A DNA stretch of 64,000 bases from contig CP091727.1 of assembly GCA_022009855.1 (NCBI GenBank), positions 1,426,001 through 1,490,000 on the forward strand, given 5' to 3'. This document shows positions 42,085-48,913 of this stretch, in pieces. Both the position numbers and the translations under genes were made by a program. This DNA comes from Lentisphaeria bacterium (lineage in GTDB: Bacteria > Verrucomicrobiota > Lentisphaeria > Victivallales > Victivallaceae). The notes below the pieces were generated by a model. It was not told where the DNA came from. It did not search any database and saw only the letters and a program-made list of their open reading frames with translations. Numbering within the stretch: the first letter of the stretch is position 1; each line of letters starts with the position of its first letter.

Positions 42085-42512
42085 TCATTTCTTTTTTACG
42101 AAGCTCAGGATTCGGATTGACGCTCGGGGAACTTCGCTTTGAGCTGATTCCTTGCCATGGATTCGGTCAAAGCATTGTTCAACGTAACGGTTCCATTCGT
42201 CCAGGCAGAGTTTCCCCTCTTCATCTGGTAGCGAACAGTATGGGAAACAGTCTTGCCATAGGATGCTGACAGAATGCGAATCTGTCCGCTTGGATGCCTG
42301 GTAGCAAGCTGGCTGATCATCATAGATTCGGTGACCGCTCCCCTCAAAGAAGCGTTCGTTGTCGTCCATGAATTGTAACCGTCCATCTTCAGTTGATACT
42401 GCACCTTGACCGTGACATCCGCAGGAACGATTTCCCGGCCCGCCATCACAGGCGAGATGCTGCCCAAGGAGATTGCAATCGTCGTGATTGTTGCGAGGAA
42501 TGTCTTTCTCAT
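42085..42512 (-). CDS. Small secreted protein with two tandem ~50-residue repeats, frameshifted at the end
   Basis: The ATG at 42512 follows GGGAGG. A signal peptide (RKTFLATITTIAISLGSISPVMA) ends near residue 25. Two copies of a unit follow: VKVQYQLKMDG... to HPSGQIRILS, and VRYQMKRGNSAW... to AKFP. As read the protein stops at 42105, but a one-base change in the C4 run near 42133 lets the second unit end ASIRILSFVKKK with a TGA at 42085, mirroring the first. Joined length is about 142 residues. Each unit looks like beta-beta-alpha-beta. It is the last gene of the accessory operon and would be exported. The family is unknown to me. The 58-residue protein at 43152-43328 looks like a single cytoplasmic unit of the same type. 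Confidence 0.75.
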
Positions 42513-42652
42513 GTACCTCCCTTTTTTCATTATGTCGCGATCTCGTCACGACTCCACAGCCTTCACAGTCGTTTTTCGCCTGATATCGAATCAAATGATC
42601 CCTGTGTTTACAGGGATGCTTTACCTCGATTTCAACTTCATCATCCAATCTG

Positions 42653-42826
42653 TTAATATCGGATCAAGACCGGAATACGCTTCCGTGTCACCCCGGCTCC
42701 GCATACAGGACAGATCTTCGGCAGTTTTGTCACTCTCCGAAGAGTGTCCGGTTCATCGCAATCTCTGCTTAGCTTCAGCGTTTCTGCATAATTACATTCA
42801 GAACAGCATACACGGTAATACTTCAT
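42653..42826 (-). CDS. 57-residue zinc-ribbon protein
   Basis: The ATG at 42826 follows GGAAG, and the gene ends with TAA. The sequence has CCSEC at residues 7-11 and CPVC at 39-42, a two-knuckle zinc ribbon, plus a basic C terminus (TRKRIPVLIRY). Such proteins bind nucleic acid or act as small adaptors. It lies between a cysteine-rich gene and the secreted repeat protein in the same operon. A possible TTG-start frame from 42648 downstream encodes HPCKHRDH and CEGCG but runs into the next gene, and I do not call it. Confidence 0.65.
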   Translation of the reverse strand: MKYYRVCCSECNYAETLKLSRDCDEPDTLRRVTKLPKICPVCGAGVTRKRIPVLIRY

Positions 42827-42882
42827 TTCAATCTTCTTCCGGAAGAATCCGGGGGCCGTATGAAGCCATTCATCTTACATCC

Positions 42883-43116
42883 TTACGGTAACTTGTGCCA
42901 CCGTTTGTAGGTCGGACAATATGCCGCTCCGGGGTTGCTGTAGGACATCAGGCAGTTCATCTTGGCCGAGCATCGGCCCTGTGGATTGTACTGGGCTAGA
43001 ATTGCATTCAGCCTTGTCCCGGCAAGAAACTGCAGTTCACGTTCACCGTTCCAGTATTCACAGGTACAGCAGACTTTATCATTGATTTTTGTCCAAGATG
43101 CTTTCTGAACAGCCAT
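42883..43116 (-). CDS. 77-residue cysteine-rich protein of unknown function
   Basis: It starts after an AAAGGGA site. Six cysteines at 16, 17, 19, 49, 55 and 67 (KVCCTCEYW, GRCSAKMNC, YCPTYKRW) suggest a metal-binding fold such as a small iron-sulfur or zinc protein. Aromatic residues flank each cysteine group. There is no signal peptide. It sits 35 bp after the 58-residue gene and 56 bp before the zinc-ribbon gene on the same strand. Confidence 0.7.
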   Translation of the reverse strand: MAVQKASWTKINDKVCCTCEYWNGERELQFLAGTRLNAILAQYNPQGRCSAKMNCLMSYSNPGAAYCPTYKRWHKLP

Positions 43117-43151
43117 TTTATTTCCCTTTGGATAGAATTGTTAATGAAGGA

Positions 43152-43328
43152 TCAATCCCACCTGACGTTGATAAATACGATCTTGTCATTCGGATATTTT
43201 GCCTTGATCGCACTCTTGACCAGCTGAATAGTTTTCATGTCAACGTAAAGCGAGGTTTTCATTCGCGCGGTGCTGCCTCCCTGTTTTGGGGTCTTGGTGA
43301 ACTCGACTGTTGCTGAATAACGTGCCAT
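43152..43328 (-). CDS. 58-residue beta-alpha-beta protein of unknown function
   Basis: The ATG at 43328 follows AGGAG, and the stop is TGA at 43152. The N-terminal strand MARYSATVEF is followed by a polar turn, TSLYVDMKTIQLVKSAI as strand plus helix, and AKYPNDKIVFINVRWD as the last strand. The pattern, spacing and the segment KAKYPNDKIVFINV resemble KAKFP-ASIRILS in the secreted repeat protein of the same operon. It has no signal peptide. In other bacteria, Ycf46-like ATPase genes often neighbour tiny unknown proteins of this size; whether this is the same family needs a search. Confidence 0.7.
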   Translation of the reverse strand: MARYSATVEFTKTPKQGGSTARMKTSLYVDMKTIQLVKSAIKAKYPNDKIVFINVRWD

Positions 43329-43387
43329 TTTACATACTCCTGTTATGGTTGATCTTTCTTGAAAGGTTCTTTATGAATTTAGTTCTG

Positions 43388-43804
43388 CTATTGCTTTCTT
43401 TCCCGATATTTGCGTACCATGCCTGCCACAATTCCAGTCAGAATAAGGAGAACAATGAATGCAAACACACTCCAAGCTACGGGTTCGCATCCACCTTCCT
43501 GATATACGACGAGGAACGTAATGATGAGAACAGGATAACAGATACAACCCGTTCCAATCCGAAGGCTCCTGTCCGAGCTGAAAAGCGTCATTGGAATGCT
43601 CCAGCAGAATAATGCGAACAGCGGTATCAGGATCAGAAAAGCCCGGGGATCCTTGAGATCTCCACTGAATATCGTTGCCACGGCAAATACAATGCCGGTC
43701 ACGACTCCGAACAGACATCCACATCCAGCGATTTGTTCTGCTTTATCCTTTTCCCGTTTCACGATGCAGCCTGGCTTTTCTTTAGCGACTTGCCGGCTTG
43801 ACAC
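43388..43804 (-). CDS. Four-helix integral membrane protein of unknown function
   Basis: This is a 138-residue protein with a GTG start at 43804 that overlaps the end of the AAA+ gene by 23 bp, so translation is probably coupled. After a basic N terminus it has four hydrophobic helices: CLFGVVTGIVFAVATIFSG, AFLILIPLFALFCWSIPMTL, ICYPVLIITFLVVY and VAWSVFAFIVLLILTGIVAG. Short loops contain several cysteines (GCGC, TGCIC, GGCE). It ends in a basic RKYRERK tail. It could be the membrane anchor of the ATPase, which is inferred from coupling alone. Confidence 0.75.
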   Translation of the reverse strand: MSSRQVAKEKPGCIVKREKDKAEQIAGCGCLFGVVTGIVFAVATIFSGDLKDPRAFLILIPLFALFCWSIPMTLFSSDRSLRIGTGCICYPVLIITFLVVYQEGGCEPVAWSVFAFIVLLILTGIVAGMVRKYRERKQ

Positions 43805-45296
43805 CGAGACTGTTCAGTTTCTCAAGCATTTTGTCCAGTTTCTCCTTTTGCGACTGATAACTTGACTTTGTATTTCTGATGATCTCCTGCAAATCCTGTT
43901 GCGTGACCTTTCGCTGTCCGTCCACAAAGGCGCGTTTCATTGATTCCTTGACAATGCTCTCAATGTCCGCACCGGAATAGTTGTCCTGATCCTTCAGCAT
44001 CGCGGCAAGGGCATGGGGATTGACTCCATCCGGAAGCCGTTTCCCATTCCGTTTCTCCAACTGGATTTTGAAGATCGCCTCCCGTTCCTTGATGTTGGGA
44101 AAACGCACCTGAAAGATTTCGTCGAACCGTCCGCGACGCAGGAATTCCGGGGGAAGATTGGAGATGTCGTTCGCTGTCGCGACCACATAGATCGCGCTCT
44201 TCTTCTCCTGCATCCACGTGAGGAACTGACCGAACAGACGGGTCGTCACCTCTCCTCCGGAACCGAGTCCGGCAAAAGCTTTCTCAATCTCGTCGATCCA
44301 GAGGATGCAGGGTGTCGTGGCTTCCGCGACCCGGATGGCTTTGCGGAGGTTCTCTTCGCTTTCTCCAACATACTTTCCCATCAGTCGACCGATGTCCAGA
44401 CGCAGCAGCGGAACCCCGAACTCCTTGGCAATACACTTGGCAGTCAGGCTCTTTCCGCATCCGGGCATACCGACGATCATGACTCCAGCGGGCATGTCGA
44501 TTCCATGAGAAGCGGCAATACCGGGATTGTTGAAGACCGCCTTGTTGTTTTGCAGATATTCCTTCAGGTTCTCCAAACCGCCGATTTCCAGATCTCCGGG
44601 TTCGATCAGTTCCAGCAGTCCCGACTTCTGAATCGCCTGTTTCTTCTCGGACAGGATCAGCTTCTTGCTGTGTCTGCTGATCTCCCCATCCGTGGCGAGT
44701 GCAAGGTTGGCAATCTGTTTGATCTCAAAGACGGAGAGGCCGCTGAACGCCATCACCAGTTCGGTCATGGAGTCGTCGTCGATGGTCAGCAGGTTCTCCG
44801 ACGCGATACCGTTCAGAAGCTCCCGTATCTCCTCTTCCTGCGGCGGACGCAGCTCCACCATCGTGATCAGCTTCTCCAGTTCCGGAGGGATCACCAGTTT
44901 GCTGTCCACGATCAGAACCGTGACGTTGTAGCCTTTGGAATCTCCGCGCATGAACTTCCTGCGGGCGATGGATTGCAGAAGCGAGTAGACCTGCTTGTCA
45001 CCGATGGAGTCGTGAATCTCCTTGAGCACCACGAGATACTCCTTGCGATCCTGATAAAGCTGGTCGTTGTTGAACAACATCAGAAACTCCGGAAGGGTGT
45101 AAGGCGTGGAGCCGTGCGGCTGCTTGGTCTTGAAGTCAACCCAGCCGTCAGCATCGCAGTATTCCGCAATCGTAGCTTTCGGGAAGGCTTCCGCAAGCAT
45201 CCGATCCACGGTTTCAAAGTCGAAATGATTGATATAGATCAATGGTCTGCCCGCGTCAATATAACGAAGCAGGCTGTCGGACATCTTTTCTTTCAT
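43782..45296 (-). CDS. Ycf46-like AAA+ ATPase
   Basis: The ATG at 45296 follows AAGGAG; the frame is open to 45332 but that part lies in a hairpin. The product has about 504 residues. The N-terminal half resembles a degenerate AAA domain (LIYINHFDFETVDRML, VYSLLQSIARRKFM, LIVDSKLVIPPELEKL). The C-terminal half is a full AAA+ module: Walker A GMPGCGKSLTAK near 276, Walker B CILWIDEIEKAF near 333, sensor VVATANDI, and the arginine finger in LRRGRFDEIF. This layout matches the Ycf46 family of chloroplasts, cyanobacteria and phages, whose role is not settled. The C terminus is a coiled coil. It is the central gene of the accessory operon and probably remodels a protein partner encoded beside it. 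Confidence 0.9.
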   Translation of the reverse strand: MKEKMSDSLLRYIDAGRPLIYINHFDFETVDRMLAEAFPKATIAEYCDADGWVDFKTKQPHGSTPYTLPEFLMLFNNDQLYQDRKEYLVVLKEIHDSIGDKQVYSLLQSIARRKFMRGDSKGYNVTVLIVDSKLVIPPELEKLITMVELRPPQEEEIRELLNGIASENLLTIDDDSMTELVMAFSGLSVFEIKQIANLALATDGEISRHSKKLILSEKKQAIQKSGLLELIEPGDLEIGGLENLKEYLQNNKAVFNNPGIAASHGIDMPAGVMIVGMPGCGKSLTAKCIAKEFGVPLLRLDIGRLMGKYVGESEENLRKAIRVAEATTPCILWIDEIEKAFAGLGSGGEVTTRLFGQFLTWMQEKKSAIYVVATANDISNLPPEFLRRGRFDEIFQVRFPNIKEREAIFKIQLEKRNGKRLPDGVNPHALAAMLKDQDNYSGADIESIVKESMKRAFVDGQRKVTQQDLQEIIRNTKSSYQSQKEKLDKMLEKLNSLGVKPASR

Positions 45297-45310
45297 CAAC
45301 GTCTCCTTTT

Positions 45311-45345
45311 CATCAGGCGCGGGGTGCGTCACCCCGCGCCTGATG
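45311..45345 (-). promoter_or_regulatory. Perfect 16-bp hairpin before the AAA+ ribosome site
   Basis: CATCAGGCGCGGGGTG and CACCCCGCGCCTGATG pair fully around a 3-base loop. It starts 18 bp after the upstream stop and ends just before the AAAAGGAG site. There is no T-run, so it is not a standard terminator. It may stabilise or cut the operon mRNA or tune translation of the ATPase. Confidence 0.6.
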
Positions 45346-45363
45346 TATTCACAAGCTGTAATA

Positions 45364-46743
45364 TCAATTTTTTAACGTTCCTATCGCAATCTTATTTCCA
45401 TCAGCGATAAGCAACTTTCCGTTCAGATAAGCCATCTTTCCCTGCTGTAATGGTGCGTCTAACCTTCTCCATTCGATCCCGTCTAGGGATACGTGAAAGC
45501 CAATATCTTTCATATTGTTCCAGGTGCTTGGATCACACCAGGAATCTGGCTCAAACAAACGTGCAACAAGAAAACGGTCAGCATCGACAAATCCGGTTAT
45601 CCGGTATTTCAGCTTTCCAGTCCAGAGAGGCCCGTCTTTTGTCATACTGCCAGTCGTCTCTTGATTATCGGAAAAGCATAGATGTTTGCTCTGCCACAAA
45701 CGAGTAGGTTGATAAGAAGACTTCTTTTTAGGAATACGTTTCAATTCTGAAATGGAGGGACCAATCCAGCGGAATTGCTCGTCAGAGCGACGTTGATGAT
45801 TTTTGCAGTAGAAAAGGGATTTCATACCCTCAATAATGAATTGATTGTTGAAAAATGCAATGTCTGTGAAAATATCCCCTTCTTCCAGGCAATCCAAACG
45901 TTCAATGGACCACGGTCCCGTCAATCTTTCTGCGGCATAAATCGCCGGTCGGGGATAGGTTGAAGTTTTCACCTCGCCCTCTTGCAAATAACTGTATTCG
46001 GTTTCTTTTGAAGACAAAGCTATATAACGCTCTCCTGTCCAGATAATCTTCTTGATATCGATGCCCTCATCAATTTCCAAAGCGTTGACCCATTTACAGT
46101 CTTGGGAAATATGACAAGTTTTCATAAAGCCTCCACTGTGGTCATAAAGAGCATCTTGACTGGAACACATGAAATTACTGTTACAGCAATAGAGAAGATC
46201 TGCCAGTAAGAACATGACACCATGTCCGTATCCTCCCTCCCAATGACTGCCATCGTAACTGTAATAAGCCCTTGAATCATTCGTAATTGTAACAAAACGA
46301 TCCATTCCCGCAGTTAGAAGTTTTACATCCGGTCCTTCCGTCATTTGCCACTCAAACTCGATCTCGTCCAGCGTCAGCGGTCTGCTTGCTTCTGCTTTTC
46401 GCTGCTTTTCCTGCCGCTGTTGTTCCTGCTGGCGTTGCGTCTCAAGTTGCTGTTCCTGAATCTGCCGAACCTTTTCTTCTTTAAGACTGTTTAATGCCTG
46501 TATTCGAGACTCGCCTTCAATGCCGAAGATACGACACAGTGCATCTGCGAGTTTGGGGTCCGGTAAGTCGGCTGGCAGAGCTTCCACCTGCTCTTGTTCT
46601 GCTTTGAAGTCCCAGTTGTAAAGCCATGCTCTTAATTGCCCGCCACGGAAACGTTCCATCAATTCCGCTAGGTTGAAGTTCTCGCGCAGTTCGTCCAATG
46701 TCCGTAATCGTTGCTCATTGATAATCAGTGGTAAGCGTGCCAT
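45364..46743 (-). CDS. Probable beta-propeller protein with N-terminal helical adaptor
   Basis: Intact 459-residue protein. Residues 1-60 contain LRENFNLAELMERFRGGQLR followed by AWLYNWDFKAEQEQVEALP. This short helical motif reminds me of the N termini of several Firmicutes accessory proteins, a recollection I cannot verify here. A glutamine/arginine coiled coil covers about 90-125. The rest has repeated beta blades with aromatic pairs (RAYYSYDGSHWEGG, YAAERLTGPWSIERL, HVSLDGIEWRRLD), suggesting a sensor or scaffold propeller. There is no signal peptide. It starts 3 bp after the upstream gene's stop and precedes the AAA+ gene. Confidence 0.75.
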   Translation of the reverse strand: MARLPLIINEQRLRTLDELRENFNLAELMERFRGGQLRAWLYNWDFKAEQEQVEALPADLPDPKLADALCRIFGIEGESRIQALNSLKEEKVRQIQEQQLETQRQQEQQRQEKQRKAEASRPLTLDEIEFEWQMTEGPDVKLLTAGMDRFVTITNDSRAYYSYDGSHWEGGYGHGVMFLLADLLYCCNSNFMCSSQDALYDHSGGFMKTCHISQDCKWVNALEIDEGIDIKKIIWTGERYIALSSKETEYSYLQEGEVKTSTYPRPAIYAAERLTGPWSIERLDCLEEGDIFTDIAFFNNQFIIEGMKSLFYCKNHQRRSDEQFRWIGPSISELKRIPKKKSSYQPTRLWQSKHLCFSDNQETTGSMTKDGPLWTGKLKYRITGFVDADRFLVARLFEPDSWCDPSTWNNMKDIGFHVSLDGIEWRRLDAPLQQGKMAYLNGKLLIADGNKIAIGTLKN

Positions 46744-46746
46744 ACG

Positions 46747-47757
46747 TTATCTCCTATCTTTATTCTTAGTCCGCGGACAAAAATTACTTATCTTCGTACC
46801 AAGCCCTTCCAAAAGTTGCTTGCCGCAACTCTTCAACTTCTGCCACCAGGATTTTGCTACAGTTTTAATTTTTTCTGCCCCCTTACGGATAGCTGGAATA
46901 GTAATCATCTGACACAAAGAACGAACAACAGGAATGACCTTTGCAACCACAGGCGCAGCAACAGGAAAATGTGCTATCACATAAGTAGAGATCACGGTCA
47001 GGCTCGTATCAATCAGACGTGGAACTGTTACTTCAAGCCATGTCGTGAGTTGAGTAGCAGAACGATCAATCAATCGTTCAACGGCATCAGCCTCGCTACA
47101 TTCTTCAGTACCAACTGCATAATCTGTCTGAAGAGTAAAGATTCCTTGATCAGCCATGATTGATGCTGAAGCATAATCCAGCTGTTTTTCGGAATCCATT
47201 GTCATCAGACAGACAGCTGCAATCTTTCTAACCTGCTTGAAGGCTACCGGATCTTTCCCTTCGATGGCTCGTTGTACCAATTCGCTTTTTCGACTGATGT
47301 CATCGGGAGCGTTAAGAACGGCAGTTTGAAGTTCTGCTTGCGCTCGACAGGTAGTTTCAATCAAAGCCTGATCCAGATTGCGTATCTTTTCCACTGCATC
47401 CAGCCCGGAGAAAGAACCGGTTTCATTAATTGTAGCCGGACTCTCTTCTACCATGGAACCGGTAATGGAATCAATCAGAGCCGCCGCCTGATTCTCTTTC
47501 AGAGAAGAGGTCTGCTTCATCAAATTCTGTTGGAGCCATGCGATACGGCTTGTGCCATTCTGTTTGCTTGAGGTCAGGTTCTCGTGATTGCGGTCGATGG
47601 AATCGAGAACGGCGTCAATGCCAGCGATGACAGTCTGCGGCTCGTTGATTTCCGCTTGTTCCAGACGTTCCGCCAAGAACTGATCCAGCATGGACAGGTG
47701 TTCTTCGCTCTCGGTGAGCAGCGAATTGAAATATTCTTTGAAATTCGATGTATCCAT
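46747..47757 (-). CDS. All-helical protein with hydrophobic C-terminal segment, unknown
   Basis: The ATG at 47757 with AAGGAGG fixes the start, giving 336 residues. The first 250 residues are predicted helical and acidic (KEYFNSLLTESEEHLSMLDQ, KIRNLDQALIETTCRAQAEL). A hydrophobic stretch at about 265-300 (VISTYVIAHFPVAAPVVAKV) could insert in or lie on a membrane. The C-terminal 50 residues are basic (KSWWQKLKSCGKQLLEGLG). I recognise no family. It is the first gene of the accessory operon, behind a long structured leader. Membrane-acting effector and structural roles are both possible. Confidence 0.7.
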   Translation of the reverse strand: MDTSNFKEYFNSLLTESEEHLSMLDQFLAERLEQAEINEPQTVIAGIDAVLDSIDRNHENLTSSKQNGTSRIAWLQQNLMKQTSSLKENQAAALIDSITGSMVEESPATINETGSFSGLDAVEKIRNLDQALIETTCRAQAELQTAVLNAPDDISRKSELVQRAIEGKDPVAFKQVRKIAAVCLMTMDSEKQLDYASASIMADQGIFTLQTDYAVGTEECSEADAVERLIDRSATQLTTWLEVTVPRLIDTSLTVISTYVIAHFPVAAPVVAKVIPVVRSLCQMITIPAIRKGAEKIKTVAKSWWQKLKSCGKQLLEGLGTKISNFCPRTKNKDRR

Positions 47758-47864
47758 ATGCGCCTCCTTATGTGTGATCGACATGTTTAAATCGGAGGAC
47801 ACCCGGGCATGCCTGAATGGATTTGAACAAATACAGACATAAAAAAGACGCCCTCTGTTGTACT

Positions 47865-47982
47865 CACCTAAGAGGCACACCACATGCCCAAAAAAGTCAT
47901 ACGCACAGAGAGCGCCCAAGCTTGGGCGCAAACTCAAGAGCTTGACTTTTTTCACATGCAGAAGGTGGTGTTTTCTTAGGTG
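47865..47982. repeat. Nested imperfect palindrome, 118 bp, in the operon leader
   Basis: The centre is the perfect palindrome GCGCCCAAGCTTGGGCGC (47912-47929). Outside it, CATG plus AAAAAAGTCA is matched by TGACTTTTTT plus CATG, and then CACCTAAGA and CACACCAC by the complementary GGTGGTG and TCTTAGGTG. The arms are symmetrical around 47920/47921. It lies about 110 bp upstream of the first operon gene. It could be a folded leader RNA, a protein-binding cruciform or a miniature transposable element. Confidence 0.65.
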
Positions 47983-48505
47983 AAAGTCTGCTTCAGTTTA
48001 CGTTATCTGATTGTTATTTGATTTTGAAACTCTGTTTCGTTCATTCCTCCAAATTAGGTTGATGCATTACATTAACGCTGTAATATACGAGGTACTTATT
48101 GCTTTGTCAAACCGTACTGTTCTTAATTGCTGAAAGAATGTTTGCCTGAAGACGTGGATAGGGGGGGTGCACGGAAGCCAAACGTTATCTGAAGACAGTA
48201 GTTCAGAGATGACTCAACCTGTCTGATGAGAGTATTTAAACCTCCATTTTTACTGGGAAAGAAGAAGGTATATCTGACTTCAGCGCGATAGACAGTTGAT
48301 CCCTCCTGAAGAACGACTGTCTTCAGGAGGGATCAAAACAGATTGAATTCCTACAATGACTGCCAAGTCGGACATGTTGTACAGTCGAATAATTTATGAG
48401 TTCAGTTGTTGGTTTTCTGGGTTGAGACAGTCAAAATTCGTTGTCTGACACTTTACTCATTCTGCAATAGCGGGCATAAAAAAGAGCCTTTTTTAGATTC
48501 TGATA
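47983..48505. other. Non-coding leader of the accessory region
   Basis: I see no gene on either strand. Notable are an AT-rich stretch with TAATATACGAGG near 48081, a G7 run at 48160-48166 and the strong hairpin at 48296-48336. It separates two minus-strand transcription units of the island. Confidence 0.5.
48296..48336. repeat. Perfect 16-bp inverted repeat hairpin
   Basis: TTGATCCCTCCTGAAG and CTTCAGGAGGGATCAA flank the 9-base loop AACGACTGT. The arms are perfect. There is no T-run on either side, so it is not a typical terminator; a regulatory or origin-like role is possible. Confidence 0.6.
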
Positions 48506-48745
48506 CTACAGCTGAGAAACTTCATCGGATATGTGAGTCCGAAAAGAATGCCTGGTCAACACATTAATCCATTCGTCTGGGGGGAACTCGGAGAAGGGGC
48601 AGAGTTCCAGGAGTTCCGGGTGTCGGGAGAGGATGCGTGCTCACTGGGGCGGAGATAACGGTTCGGAGAGGTGTTCCGTGTCCGGAGTGAATGCTGCACA
48701 GTTCCATTCCTGATCAAGGAAGACATTCAGTTCTTGTTCGGTCAT
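48506..48745 (-). pseudogene. Small W/C-repeat protein gene interrupted by in-frame TGA
   Basis: An ATG at 48745 opens TEQELNVFLDQEWNCAAFTP and reaches LSPPQ, then TGA at about 48643, then continues in the same frame as ARILSRHPELLELCPFSEF, PPDEWINVLTRHSF and a TAG at 48506. The second part matches the pattern W-x2-L-x3-P/S...C-x-F seen in repeat proteins of mobile elements. The TGA stands exactly where the repeat calls for Trp (compare DEWINVL with Q-stop-ARIL). Other genes here stop at TGA, so this is more likely a nonsense mutation than recoding. Joined length would be 79 residues. Confidence 0.5.
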
Positions 48746-48913
48746 GGTGATTGTCTTTCATGGTTATTTTTGAATACGGGATGAGAATAGTTCTCGCTGA
48801 TGCTTGAGACGTATATATAATTGAGAGTCGCAGCACCACATTAAAATTCGAAGAGGCCTAAGTATGACATCGATTGCTTCTACAAGGGAGCAATTACATC
48901 AACCGTTTCAAGC

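Noticed and set aside
42085..42648. A 187-codon minus-strand frame running through the secreted repeat-protein gene
   Set aside because: Only its last dozen codons are real, being the shifted end of the repeat protein; the middle is antisense-like noise and the start is a TTG without a ribosome site.
48218..48265. CTGATGAG followed by GGGAAAG, resembling a hammerhead ribozyme core
   Set aside because: The stem between the two blocks is only four pairs, the closing base next to GAAA is wrong and no suitable cleavage triplet pairs with flanking arms.
48506..48745. Genetic-code change with TGA read as Trp
   Set aside because: Several intact genes in the window end at TGA in the right place, so TGA is a normal stop here.
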